A DNA stretch of 64,000 nt from Bradyrhizobium sp. WSM471 (GTDB taxonomy: Bacteria > Pseudomonadota > Alphaproteobacteria > Rhizobiales > Xanthobacteraceae), in NCBI RefSeq assembly GCF_000244915.1, contig NZ_CM001442.1, positions 1,612,001 through 1,676,000 of the forward strand. Reading direction: 5' to 3'. This document shows, piece by piece, positions 17,701-26,707 of this stretch. The position numbers were made by a program, and so were the translations under genes. The notes below the pieces were generated by a model, which was given only the letters and a program-made list of their open reading frames with translations, searched no databases and was not told the DNA's origin. Numbering within the stretch: the first letter of the stretch is position 1; the number at the start of each line of letters is the position of its first letter.

Positions 17701-20314
17701 CGGAGGCACCGTGATCCCGTGGACGAAGCCGCTTAGAGACGGCCGAGTTTTGATCCGGCGAGCTCTCGAAGCCGCGGTCAGTAGCGGTGATGTCATCTAT
17801 GAGGCGTACAGTTCGGTCCATCTAACCGGAAGTATGATGATGGCCGGAGATCACCTGAAAGAGGTACAGAACGAGTTAGAGAAAAGCGCTGCTACGATCC
17901 GGAACAGAAAGGTACAATTTGCTGCTGAGGCGGTAGCCGCTCAGCTCGCAATCGTCAGAACCATGCGCGGCCTCACGCGCTCGCTCGGTTGCTTCGACGG
18001 CCAACAATTTGACGAGCTAGACGTTGAACGATCGTTGGCAGGAGGTCCGGAGTCACCCAGCGAAACCGTTTACTGGATCCGCAAACTTCAGGCGCGCTTC
18101 CTATCCGGCGATTATGCTGCGGCTGTTGAGGCTCGCTCGAAGGCCGAGCCCAAACTATGGACCATACCAACAGAGCCCTTGACCGCGGAGTTTCACTTTT
18201 ATGGTGCGCTGTCTCACTCGTGTTATTGCGACGGGTTGGGCCAAGGCGAACAACAGCCACACCGAGATGTCATTGATGCTCATTACAGGCAACTGCAGAC
18301 ATGGGCGACGAATTGCCCCGACAACTTCGAGAATCGGGCTGCCTTGGTCGGCGCTGAAATTGCGAGGTTAGAATGCCGGGATGCAGACGCAATGCGACTG
18401 TACGAACACTCAATCCAAACCGCAGGACGTAACGGTTTCCCCCACCACGAGGGGATCGCTTGTGAACTTGCTGCGCGCTTTTATGCTGCACGCGGTTTTG
18501 CCAGGATCTCCCGGGTTTACCTGCAGGACGCGCGGCGCGGCTACCTTCGTTGGGGAGCGGATGGTAAAGTGCGTCAACTCGAGGAGCTGCATCCGCATCT
18601 CATGCATCAGGAGCCCCCGCTTGCCGTGAATGGCATGACGATCGGAGCTCCGGTTGAGCAACTTGATCTGGCGACGGTGATCAAAGTGTCGCAGGCGATT
18701 TCCGGCGAGATTGTGCTTCAGAAGCTAATTGACAAGCTTATGCGGACTACCATTGAGCAGGCCGGCGCCGAAAGAGGTGTGTTGATTCTGCTGCATGGCG
18801 GCGAGCCACGGATCGAAGCGGAAGGCAAAACGGTAGCAGATGCGCTCGTTATAAAGGTGGATGAACAGCCCGTAACTCCGATGGCTCTTCCCGAATCCGT
18901 GCTGCATTTCGTGCTACGTGTCCGCGAAAACGTGGTTCTCGAAGATGCTGTCGTCCAGCCTTCATTTGCCGAAGATCCTTATATCCGGGAGCGCAAAGCG
19001 CGTTCTATTCTTTGCCTGCCACTGATCACGCAGGGCAAGCTGATCGGCGTACTTTATCTGGAGAATAATCTCGCCCCGCGCATATTCTCGGTTGCCCGAA
19101 CATCAATGCAGAAAATGCTTGCCTCTCAAGCTGCAACAGCGCTCGAAAACAGCCGGTTGTACAGCGAAGTTCAGCAACGGGAGGCGAAAATCCGGCGCTT
19201 GCTCGACGCTAACATCATCGGAATCTTTATCATTCACGAAGGGGGCGAGATCATCGAAGCAAATCAAGCCTTCCTCAAGATGGTTGGATACGAGCAAGAA
19301 GATCTCCTCGCAGGCCGAGTGAACGGTCTCGATCTGACGCCTCCAGAATGGCACGAGCGCACAATGGATGCTCACACAGAAGCAAAAAGGACCGGAGCTG
19401 TTCAGCAGTTCGAGAAAGAGTATGTTCGGAAGGATGGCAGTCGCGTGCCAGTGCTCGTTGGCCTCGCCGTGTTCGATGCGCGAGAGAACCAAGGTGTTGG
19501 CTTCGTCCTGGACCTGACAGAACGAAAGAGAGCGGAAGCGGAGGCCCGTGAAAGCGAACGGCGCTATCGCGAGACTCTGATGGGCCTTGCACACGCCAAT
19601 CGGATCACGACAATGGGACATCTGGCCGCCTCGATCGCGCATGAGGTGAACCAGCCGATTGCCGCGATCAGCAGTAATGCGGGGGCGGGGCTAAATTGGC
19701 TCGGTGCTCAACCGCCAAATCTGGAAGAGGTTCGGCAGACCTTCGGTTTGATTGTTCGTGACAGTATGCGCGCAGGAAACGTGATCCGTCGGATCCGCGC
19801 TCTTATGAACAAAGCGCCCATGCAAACCGAGCTTCTTGCAATTGACGAATTGATCTTAGAGGTGTTGGCCCTAGTCCGCGCGGAACTTGTACAAAATGAC
19901 GTGTGGGTGCAAACCCGACGGCCTGAGGCTTTGCCGCTCGTTCGGGCAGATCGCGTTCAGGTACGGCAGGTGATTCTTAATCTGATCACGAATGCCATCG
20001 AGGCTATGAGCGAGATCAACGAAGGCGAGCGCGAATTACTGATAACGACGCGCACAGATGGCTCGAATAATGTATTGGTCAGCTTTCGGGATACAGGTCC
20101 AGGACTCGATCCAAACAGCGCAGACCGCATGTTCGAGGCGTTCTACACCACCAAGTCAGAAGGCATGGGCATGGGGCTGGCCATTTGCCATTCCATTATT
20201 GAGGCGCATGGGGGCCGGATGTGGGCGGGCGCCAATGATCCTCACGGGGCCGTCTTTCAGTTCAGCATGCCGGTTGCGCCGGAGGGCGTCGATCAGGGGA
20301 AACAGGTTTCTTGA
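14759..20314 (+). CDS. giant kinase-like / AAA ATPase / GAF / PAS / histidine kinase sensor
   Basis: This 1851-residue cytoplasmic protein has a Ser/Thr-kinase fold at about 1-265 and an AAA-type ATPase at about 300-590 (Walker A GYSGIGKSSLV with K343, Walker B LVLFLDDLQWYD). A long helical TPR-like region spans about 600-1290. GAF (about 1300-1460) and PAS (about 1475-1590) domains follow. Then come HisKA with H1628 in SIAHEVNQP and an HATPase (DTGPGLD, GMGMGLAI). The kinase-like domain reads HKDLKPGHIL and TGFG, so the metal-binding Asn is His141 and the DFG Asp is Gly155. That suggests a pseudokinase or sensing role. The C-terminal histidine kinase is of the NodV/FixL-like class. It is intact, unlike its neighbours. 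The likely output is a FixJ-type regulator, perhaps the one at 11176-11859. Confidence 0.88.
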   Translation: MPRDPPSRTVFGSNLDNDIQPLWRDGGRVFCRAWRQINGSKAVVLLVRPTAEHPATIECLAHEYELREELDEAWAVRPLELIREAGRTMLVLEDPCGEPLLNLVGVGMEPQRFLRLALGVTRSVGKLHRRGLIHKDLKPGHILVNCPDEQVRLTGFGLASRLSRERVPLEPAEFIAGSLPYMAPEQTGRMNRSVDSRSDLYSLGVIFYQMLTGALPFTGSDPLEWIHCHIARKATPPLEKSQNVPEPISHIAMKLLAKTAEERYQTAAGLEHDLQHCLAAWANHGRIEPFELGADDTPDRLIVPEKLYGRAREIETLLGSFDRAVKSGAPRLVLVAGYSGIGKSSLVQELHKVLVPYRGLLASGKFDQVKRDVPYATLVQTFQSLVRPLLSKSEGELATWRQAFREALGGNGRLMVELIPDLSLVIGEQPAVAELPARQAQIRFQLVFRRFIGVFARRTHPLVLFLDDLQWYDVATLDLIEDLLTQPDLHLLLIGAYRSNEVDADHPLKRKLESIGRAGLNLQVITLSPLSADDVGQLVADTLRCGPKRAAPLAKLVHQKTMGNPFFAVQFLSELAGEQLLTFDHVSARWRWDLQRIHAKAYTENVVDLMLGKLIRLPKETQEALQQLACFGNIAGTAELAIVLEIPEEQVHATVWPAIRQELIVRHGTAYRFVHDRVQEAAYLLMPESSRAPSHLRIGRMLAAHIPAHKREEAIFDIVSQLNRGVALIASGQEREQLAELNLIAGQRAKASAAYASALAYFTVGAALLAPNFWQRRRELAFALETSRAECEFLVGQLEIAERLLSALSKRALNGPQRATVACLRVDLYLTLGQHGRAVLIGLEYLRDVGIEWSQRPTDQEMLAEYQRMWSQLPDAIEDLAGLPRMTDQATLATLAVLTRILPAAGFTDANLSALVICRAVSISLEYGNTDASCAHYAWLGRISAGRFGDYQAADKFGRLACDLVDRGEFSRFRAHVYLAVGGTVIPWTKPLRDGRVLIRRALEAAVSSGDVIYEAYSSVHLTGSMMMAGDHLKEVQNELEKSAATIRNRKVQFAAEAVAAQLAIVRTMRGLTRSLGCFDGQQFDELDVERSLAGGPESPSETVYWIRKLQARFLSGDYAAAVEARSKAEPKLWTIPTEPLTAEFHFYGALSHSCYCDGLGQGEQQPHRDVIDAHYRQLQTWATNCPDNFENRAALVGAEIARLECRDADAMRLYEHSIQTAGRNGFPHHEGIACELAARFYAARGFARISRVYLQDARRGYLRWGADGKVRQLEELHPHLMHQEPPLAVNGMTIGAPVEQLDLATVIKVSQAISGEIVLQKLIDKLMRTTIEQAGAERGVLILLHGGEPRIEAEGKTVADALVIKVDEQPVTPMALPESVLHFVLRVRENVVLEDAVVQPSFAEDPYIRERKARSILCLPLITQGKLIGVLYLENNLAPRIFSVARTSMQKMLASQAATALENSRLYSEVQQREAKIRRLLDANIIGIFIIHEGGEIIEANQAFLKMVGYEQEDLLAGRVNGLDLTPPEWHERTMDAHTEAKRTGAVQQFEKEYVRKDGSRVPVLVGLAVFDARENQGVGFVLDLTERKRAEAEARESERRYRETLMGLAHANRITTMGHLAASIAHEVNQPIAAISSNAGAGLNWLGAQPPNLEEVRQTFGLIVRDSMRAGNVIRRIRALMNKAPMQTELLAIDELILEVLALVRAELVQNDVWVQTRRPEALPLVRADRVQVRQVILNLITNAIEAMSEINEGERELLITTRTDGSNNVLVSFRDTGPGLDPNSADRMFEAFYTTKSEGMGMGLAICHSIIEAHGGRMWAGANDPHGAVFQFSMPVAPEGVDQGKQVS

Positions 20315-20737
20315 ACGTCTTAGGCCGAACTCGAGGTCGAAGGGCGGTCGGGAGCCCCGATCATCGCGACAGAAGTGAGGTGCGCGACCTTGCAAAGGTG
20401 AGACATTCGCGTTTCTTGCTGCCCGTTGGGGAGTGTGCGCGACCGCATACCGTCGTGAACTGTCAGAGAATCTGCAATCTGACCGCAATGTCAGAAGACG
20501 TTTGGAGGGCTCCTTGCAAATCTCTTGAGACTTGCAAGGCATAAAAGCTGGAATTGGCTAGCAGCTTGGGCGTCCGCGGTTGCCGCTCGCGGACGCCGCG
20601 CGTTCCTGTCCTGTGTAAAGCACCTGCCGGGAGCAGAAACCCGCCGCAAGTGCGTGGTTGTGCAGAAGGAGAGCAGTCGAGGAAGTGGAGGAAATCCACG
20701 TGACACCGGGTCATTTACAATACGTCGATCGGGTTCG
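20315..20737. other. intergenic stretch
   Basis: No gene, RNA or transposon relic was recognised between the giant sensor and the PaiB-like gene. Confidence 0.5.
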
Positions 20738-21364
20738 TCATCCTTTCGGAATGAGGTGAGCCGCACGACGGTCTTCCTCACGTTCGCTCTTGGACAAGCC
20801 CTCGATGACGCCGGCGCGATCCGCGGCATTGCGGTTCTGGCTCATCTTCCGTGTGCCATCTAGCCGTGTAATTTGCAATCGCAGGCCGATAATCCCCTCG
20901 AGCTCCGCCTTGATGAAATCGGGAGGTGCGTCCGAGATCGCCCAGGGGTGTTTGCTTGAGCGCTCATGTACATCGGTCAGCCGCGTGACTACCTCGCGGA
21001 CCCGATCGGAATCCTCGAAGAACTCAACTGGTCCGTAGGCATGCACAGCGACATAGTTCCACGTTGGTACGGCCTCGCCTCCCTCGTGCTTGGTCACGTA
21101 CCATGAAGGGCTGATATAGGCCTCCGCCCCAGCGAAGATTGCCATGGCCTCTCCGGTTGGTGTCAGCTTCCACTGCGGATTAGCACGCGCCACGTGCGCG
21201 TAAATCGTCCCCATCGAGCCTGCGCTCTCGTCGAGTACTACGGGCAGCATCGTTCCAACAAGCCCGTCGTGAGTGGCCGTGATCAGTGTCGCCGTCCGTG
21301 CCTCGCGCATTGTCCGTTGAAGGTCGGCGATATCGAGAAGTTGGAAGCAGGACGGCGTGTACAT
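20738..21364 (-). CDS. PaiB-family FMN-binding protein
   Basis: This 208-residue protein has the full PaiB-like pattern: MYTPSCFQ start, GTIYAHVARANPQW, a PSWYVTK segment, VPTWNYVAVHAYGPVEFFED and KMSQNRNAADRAGV. Bacillus PaiB was described as a negative regulator of sporulation and protease genes. Gram-negative members have a split-barrel fold and bind flavin, but their roles are mostly unknown. It is monocistronic. A second, divergent copy lies at 38461-39104 beside a rubredoxin. Confidence 0.83.
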   Translation of the reverse strand: MYTPSCFQLLDIADLQRTMREARTATLITATHDGLVGTMLPVVLDESAGSMGTIYAHVARANPQWKLTPTGEAMAIFAGAEAYISPSWYVTKHEGGEAVPTWNYVAVHAYGPVEFFEDSDRVREVVTRLTDVHERSSKHPWAISDAPPDFIKAELEGIIGLRLQITRLDGTRKMSQNRNAADRAGVIEGLSKSEREEDRRAAHLIPKG

Positions 21365-21452
21365 CAGTAAAGCTCCCAGGCAGCCCGACGGAAACCGGGC
21401 GACTCATGATTTGAACTGCGGTACGCCTCATTCGGGATCGCAGGAACAGCCA

Positions 21453-21465
21453 GGTTTGGTAGTTG
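21453..21465 (+). repeat. copy of a short GGTTTGGTAGTTG motif
   Basis: The 13-base motif is identical to part of the repeat at 27456-27481 and close to 29861-29886. It lies 90 bases upstream of the PaiB-like gene start, in the opposite orientation to that gene. It could be a regulator binding half-site, but the left arm of the dyad is missing here. Confidence 0.3.
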
Positions 21466-21668
21466 CATTCCGGGGCGTGCTGGTCCCTGAGGGCAGCTAG
21501 CCCATCAAGCGTCGAAGGCGCAAATCAAAAAGCGCGGTTGCAAGCTGGTCAAGCCGTTGCTTTCGAGCCGTGCGCGTTACGGTGAAACGTGGGATAGGAT
21601 CTTGCTTTCATTCTGACCGCGCTCCATCGGCCGTGAGCCGCTCAATGGCTACCCAGGTCGATTCCACC

Positions 21669-21683
21669 TGGCACACTGCCTGC
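21669..21683 (+). promoter_or_regulatory. possible sigma-54 (-24/-12) promoter for the pectate lyase relic
   Basis: TGGCACACTGCCTGC matches the consensus TGGCACGNNNNTTGC at all but two positions, keeping GG at -24 and GC at -12 with exactly ten bases between them. It lies about 170 bases upstream of the pectate lyase start on the same strand. I found no NifA-type TGT-N10-ACA element nearby. A site this short can arise by chance. Confidence 0.27.
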
Positions 21684-21855
21684 GGCTGCACACCTCGACT
21701 GTTGTTTAGCATGCTTCCGATGTTACCAGCTGCCTTATTGACGACGATCTAATGGCGTTAACGCCGCATGCGGATGGCCCCGTCTAGTTCAGCATTTCGG
21801 CTCGAAAATTCAAGTTGTCGTGCGGAATTGCGGAGGTAAGAGAGAGCATATGCCT

Positions 21856-23117
21856 ATGAAACACACGGTGGAGCACATCAAGCGTCGTTGCGCGTGCTCG
21901 GCGGGCTTGCTGCCGTCCTCGGCGTCTTGTCCGTGCTCGGACCGAACGATGTGCGATGCGAGGCCATCAAGGGCTTTGGCTCTGCAGCGACGGGCGGGCT
22001 GGGAGGCGAGATAGTTCAGGTCAGATCAACCAAAGCTCTGAATTATGAGTTATGTCGGTCGTACAGCTTCGGCCAGTGCAATGACCATACTCCGCGTGAG
22101 ATCCAGGTAATTTGAACCATAGACTTTACCGGTACGGAGGGGCGAGGCGAAGGGCAGGGATGCCAACACGGCCGTGCCTGTTCGGTACCTTACAAGCGTG
22201 AGTCCCTTCTTCTTATCGATGGAAACGACGCGCATTGCGATGGCAAGGAGAAGACGTCGGTCGTCTTCGACAGGGCCGGCAGGCGCCCGCTGGAAATTGG
22301 CTCAAACAAAACGGTGATCGGCATTGGCTCGACCGCTACAATCAAAGGGAAGGGGCTGCGCCTGAATGGGGTCAGCAACGTCGTTATTCGCAACCTGACC
22401 ATCAGTGATATCAATGAAGGCGTGATATTTGCCGGCGATGCTATTGCAATTGCACGAGCCGACCTGGTGTGGATCGATCACAACCGATTTCACAATATCG
22501 GGCGTCAGATGATTGCCGGCGGCTTTGGCCCCACGACGAATATTAGGCTATCCTGGAACGACTTCGATGGCAGCGATATCTATTCCTCCTATTGTAACGG
22601 GGAGCACTATTGGAACCTCCTGTTTCTTGGTGTCCCGCAGACGATCACTATCGCAAATAACTATTTTCATGAGATCTCGGGGCGGGCGCCGCACATTGAC
22701 GGTGCGCAGGCCATTATCCATCTCGTTAACAATTACTTCCACAACACGAATGCGCAACACAGCGGCGGATTTTTCCATGCAGTGGATGCTGGATCGTCTG
22801 TGCAAGCACTCGTCGAGGGTAATTACTTCGACAACATTGAAACACCTATAACGATCGGTAGTGGGCATATCTTTGCCGTCTTAGGCAAAGACACCGGGAC
22901 AATGCCGGGCATCTGCCTCACTGCCCTCGGACGTCGGTGCATCGAGAACATCGCGATCCCAGTGCCGCGGATCAATGGCTTTCGCGTGGATGAAACCGTA
23001 ATTATAATTCAATTTGGGGCTCTTCCAATGTCATCTATTCCTCTTCCATTTCCAGCGGATGAAGTTCCGGCAGTGATCGCGGCCAGGGCAGGTCCCGGAC
23101 ACCTTCAGAGCCGGTGA
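21856..23117 (+). pseudogene. secreted pectate lyase (polysaccharide lyase family 1), broken by a frameshift and a nonsense codon
   Basis: A signal-peptide-like start (MKHTVEHIKRRCA, then LGGLAAVLGVLSVLG after a frameshift near 21888) leads to AIKGFGSAATGGLGGEIVQV. The frame meets an in-frame TGA at 22113-22115 where a glycine would be expected in the IQVxGTIDF segment, and continues open to 23117. The remainder carries PL1 hallmarks: VIRNLTISD, DAIAIARADLVWIDHNRFHN, the calcium-site and beta-helix repeats, and FHAVDAGSSVQALVEGNYF. PL1 enzymes cleave homogalacturonan and could help infection. Two lesions imply loss of function unless the TGA is read through. Confidence 0.75.
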
Positions 23118-23541
23118 TGGCTCGTTCGCATACGCGGCTCGTATTTGGCCGATTGCTGCAAACAGTTGGGAAGGTGCCATACTGCACGAGAACGGCACGC
23201 ACGGCTCGCTGCTCAAAGTTGCACGAAGCCGTATGGCGCGTTTCTGTTCGGGTACTGAGCGGTACAATTCCTCTCGGTGTTGCGTGCCTTTCGCCCCCGG
23301 ACCCGGGGCGCTTGCCTCAGAGTTTTCACCTCTGGTGTATTCGCGGATTCGGATTGCAAGAGGATCGAGGTGCCATCGAGCTCCTGGCAAGCTGTTCGGA
23401 TCATCGACCCGACGTTCACAGCTCGTGTCCGACTGGCATGGTGCTTGCTCAAGAGTACCCGCAGCGCGAGCTTCGTCATCGAAAGCGAGTGAGATGCGCC
23501 CTCGTCTGCTTGAACAATCCGCAAAACTTGGAAAAATTGCA
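23118..23541. other. intergenic stretch
   Basis: Between the pectate lyase relic and the dioxygenase no independent gene is supported. The dioxygenase frame stays open upstream of its start but without family similarity. Confidence 0.45.
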
Positions 23542-24471
23542 ATGAAAGAAACGGCTTCGACCGAGCGTGTCATTCCAGCGACCGACGTCGTCAAGCGCGC
23601 CGCGCGCATCGGTGTTGAAATTAGAAATATCAAACTTTCGGGTGATTTGCCGAGCCAAACCGTCGCTGCAATCAATAGCCTGCTGCTCGAACATAAAGTG
23701 ATCTTCTTCCGCAATCAGGGGCATCTTGATGACGCGGAGCAGGAGCACTTTGCCGCTTGTTTGGGAAAGCTGGTGCCGCACCCAACACTCGGTACGATCA
23801 ATGGAACGACCTCGATCATCGAGCTTGATTCCGCGCGTGGAGGTAGCCGAGCCGATGTATGGCACACCGATGGAACCTTTCTAGCGGCGTATCCCAAAGC
23901 TGCGGTGCTGAGAGCTATTGTGATCCCATCGTCGGGCGGCGATACAATTTGGTCGAATGCTGTGGCGGCCTACCTGGATCTGCCGCGGCCGCTCCAACGG
24001 CTTGCCGACGAACTCTGGACCGTTCACAGCAACGCCTTCGACTACGCCGGGACCTGCCGTGTTCGCGAAATCGATCAGAAGCATTTTGATGAGGTCTTTA
24101 CCAAAACGATCTTTGAGACGGAGCATCCGGTGGTCCGTGTACATCCCGAGACCGGCGAGCGCGCGCTGGTGCTCGGCGATTTGGTGCAAAGGTTTATTGA
24201 TATCCCAAAACGCGACAGCCAGAAGCTGTTTCAACTATTCCAGTCCTATATCACGGCGCCCGAAAATACCGTGCGCTGGACCTGGAAAGAAGGCGATGTC
24301 GCGATTTGGGACAACCGCGCAACACAGCATTATGCCGTTAACGATTACGGTGACCAGCATCGCGTCGTTCATCGTGCCACACTCGATGGTGACGCGCCCG
24401 TCAGTGTCGATGGTCGATGCAGTGTGACGCGCCTCAAGACGACGAAGCACGCGTCCACGAAAGTTGCCTAG
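23542..24471 (+). CDS. TauD/TfdA-family Fe(II)/2-oxoglutarate dioxygenase
   Basis: This 309-residue enzyme has the TauD pattern: VIFFRNQGHLDDAEQ near the N-terminus, the proximal iron ligands His and Asp in VWHTDGTF, and HYAVNDYGDQHRVVHRATLDG at the C-terminus with the distal His and the 2-oxoglutarate-binding Arg. The ATG at 23542 was chosen because MKETASTERVIPATD leads directly into conserved sequence and fits the usual length. Family members oxidise taurine, alkyl sulfonates, phenoxyacids and other small acids; the substrate here is unknown. No transporter or sulfonate gene is adjacent. Confidence 0.84.
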   Translation: MKETASTERVIPATDVVKRAARIGVEIRNIKLSGDLPSQTVAAINSLLLEHKVIFFRNQGHLDDAEQEHFAACLGKLVPHPTLGTINGTTSIIELDSARGGSRADVWHTDGTFLAAYPKAAVLRAIVIPSSGGDTIWSNAVAAYLDLPRPLQRLADELWTVHSNAFDYAGTCRVREIDQKHFDEVFTKTIFETEHPVVRVHPETGERALVLGDLVQRFIDIPKRDSQKLFQLFQSYITAPENTVRWTWKEGDVAIWDNRATQHYAVNDYGDQHRVVHRATLDGDAPVSVDGRCSVTRLKTTKHASTKVA

Positions 24472-25189
24472 CAGGGCGCGGCAAATTCACATAATGCACT
24501 GGCCTTGTCGCATGTTCGCGCGAATAGATGTTTGCGAAGAGAAGTTAAACCAAGCAGAACGCCACGCGCAATTGGGTGGGAGGAGCTAACGCGCGCGCAG
24601 ACCCGGGAGGCGACCTCCTTGCTGAAGTAAGATGCTCAAGCTCATCTCGTCCAGCCGAAAATGATTCAGCGCCGAGGGCGCAAGTCATCTGGCCGCGTCC
24701 GGTTGACTTGCCCACGGAAGGGGGTGCGTTTCCGCCAACCTTGCGCATCGCCCTTCGGACGACGGCACGACCGTCGGACAGACAGGGCGCGATTGCCGGA
24801 GCTGGCTGAATTGTGGCATCTGTGTCGCGGTTCCACTTACCAAGTCTCTTCGCGGGAATCTCCGAGGGCACGATTTCGGCGTTGTCATGGCAGAGTAAGA
24901 GCTCGGACGCGAGTCTGACAAGTTGCAGGAGCAGCGAACGGGAAGCAATGTCACTGCCGCAAGAGGATACGACTTTTGCGCGATACGGCGCCGGTCTAGC
25001 GCTCTAGACCGACCAAGCTACCATTCCCAACAGCAGGCTACCTTGGGCGTGCCTAAATTCACGCGGTACCCGGCCTCGCGCCAGGAGCACAGAGATAGCA
25101 AAACGCCGCGATCAGCGGCCCAAGCCGTTGAAAGGGAACGATTGTGATTTCGACTACATGCCGGTGAATTCACGCCCAGTCCTGAGCCT
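24472..25189. other. gene-free stretch
   Basis: About 700 bases separate the convergent dioxygenase and porin genes. I saw no recognisable coding region, transposon end or RNA here. Confidence 0.5.
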
Positions 25190-26707
25190 TTAGAAGAATA
25201 CCGACGTAGATACTAATATATTCAGGGCGTGTCCGGTTTGCGGTGTGTAGGTGATGCTTGTTGGGTGATTGATGTAGGTCAGTCCGACGGTTGTATATAT
25301 CCCGGGCGCCAGATGCGCCGTGTACAGTCCTGAAATTGCTGTACTGTCGCGGTGCGCCAGCTGCTCTTTTGCCAGTGCAGCGTCCACCGCGACATGGCTC
25401 CAGATGGTATTGCTGACAACAAGACTCATCTGATCTGTGGGCCGGCTGTCCAATAGGCCCTTCGCATAAAGGCGAATCTCGTAGTATTGACTAGCTCTAT
25501 TTAGGTCAGGCGGAGCATACATTGCAGAGAGCCCGCCATAGACTCCGCGAGATGCCGAGCCGTGGACGGCAGACTGCCAGAATTGCCTGTCCGCACCTAC
25601 ATAGTAGACGCTGTTGGCCTTGGTCGTCGCTTCTGTCGGATGCTGCAGGTCCGTGTAGCTGCTGTTGTTGAAGCCCGCGCCAGCCCGCAGCCAAGTCTCC
25701 ATTACACCCGGAGTAGGCTTGTTCCTGTAGGAAAGCTCATCAAGCAAAAGAATGCCTGCGTCGCGCGTGCTCCAGTTCAAGCCAGTGGGATTCTCGCTTA
25801 CATGCGCATATTGTCCTGCTGGACTGACCGAGCGCTGGATTGAGAGTTTGTTATATAGGCGATCATCAAAATTGTACTTCAGATTAAGAGCCGGCGTTGG
25901 CGCCCAATTGTTGCTCATGCCGGCTTGGAACAGCATTCTCGATGAGGGTCCAAACACTTTGTCTCCAGCGCCCGCAAACTCATGTTGGTTCCTGAGGTAG
26001 CCCAGTTTCAGTTCGATCCTTCTGTCGAATAGCGTTTGATAGTAAGAAACTGCATTGAGGCCCAGCCGATCTGGCCCAGCGCTCTGCCATGTCCAGTGTT
26101 GATGCTCGGCTCCGACCACGATCTGACCATCGGGAATTCCAAGCCGAGCGAGGTCATAAGTCACGATCATAGAGTTGACCGTACTAAATGTCGGATTCTG
26201 GCCGACATATTGCTGATTGGCGATGGTGCTTCTGGCGGCGTTGCCGAGTTCATTGTCGACAAACGTGTTTAGCGTCCAGCCAGCAAATCCAATCCCGAGA
26301 TCCGAAAATTGGGATCTGACAGAAGCTGTATCCTGATCTATCGTGTCCGCAGGACCAGGAGCAGTGAAAGCGCCACCTCTTTCGCGAAGCTTCTCGAATT
26401 TTGCGAATGGGTCGATCGGCTTTTCAATTCTGCTCTTGGCCATCTTCATGGCGACGTCACGCTTTGTTGTGGTCGTAGCTGTTTTTGGCAAGGAGCTCCT
26501 AGAAAGGCGCGCTGCTCCCTTGGGCCGCCCGCTTCGGAATGTCATGGCCGGATCCGAAATTGTTCTGCTTGTTGCCTCAGCGAGCTCATCAGGGCTGGGG
26601 CTTCTTGGGCCAGAGATCTCGCCGCTCGGCGCTGCCGAACTGCTGGCGAGACTAGCTATCAGACAAAGGACAATACGGCCTCCTGGCTTCGCAGTTGGTT
26701 CAGACAT
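25190..26707 (-). CDS. outer-membrane porin, OprB-like carbohydrate-selective type
   Basis: This 505-residue protein has a Sec-type signal (MSEPTAKPGG, then a hydrophobic run ending SLASSSAAPS), a Ser/Thr-rich linker, and then alternating beta-strand segments such as DLGIGFAGWTLNTFVDN and GQIVVGAEHQHWTWQS. It ends in LVSTSVFF with a terminal phenylalanine, as outer-membrane beta-barrels do. ATG 26707 is preferred over 26788 because it places the signal peptide at the N-terminus. The overall pattern fits the OprB family, which forms sugar-permeable channels. Family assignment is moderate; an outer-membrane barrel is firm. Confidence 0.65.
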   Translation of the reverse strand: MSEPTAKPGGRIVLCLIASLASSSAAPSGEISGPRSPSPDELAEATSRTISDPAMTFRSGRPKGAARLSRSSLPKTATTTTKRDVAMKMAKSRIEKPIDPFAKFEKLRERGGAFTAPGPADTIDQDTASVRSQFSDLGIGFAGWTLNTFVDNELGNAARSTIANQQYVGQNPTFSTVNSMIVTYDLARLGIPDGQIVVGAEHQHWTWQSAGPDRLGLNAVSYYQTLFDRRIELKLGYLRNQHEFAGAGDKVFGPSSRMLFQAGMSNNWAPTPALNLKYNFDDRLYNKLSIQRSVSPAGQYAHVSENPTGLNWSTRDAGILLLDELSYRNKPTPGVMETWLRAGAGFNNSSYTDLQHPTEATTKANSVYYVGADRQFWQSAVHGSASRGVYGGLSAMYAPPDLNRASQYYEIRLYAKGLLDSRPTDQMSLVVSNTIWSHVAVDAALAKEQLAHRDSTAISGLYTAHLAPGIYTTVGLTYINHPTSITYTPQTGHALNILVSTSVFF

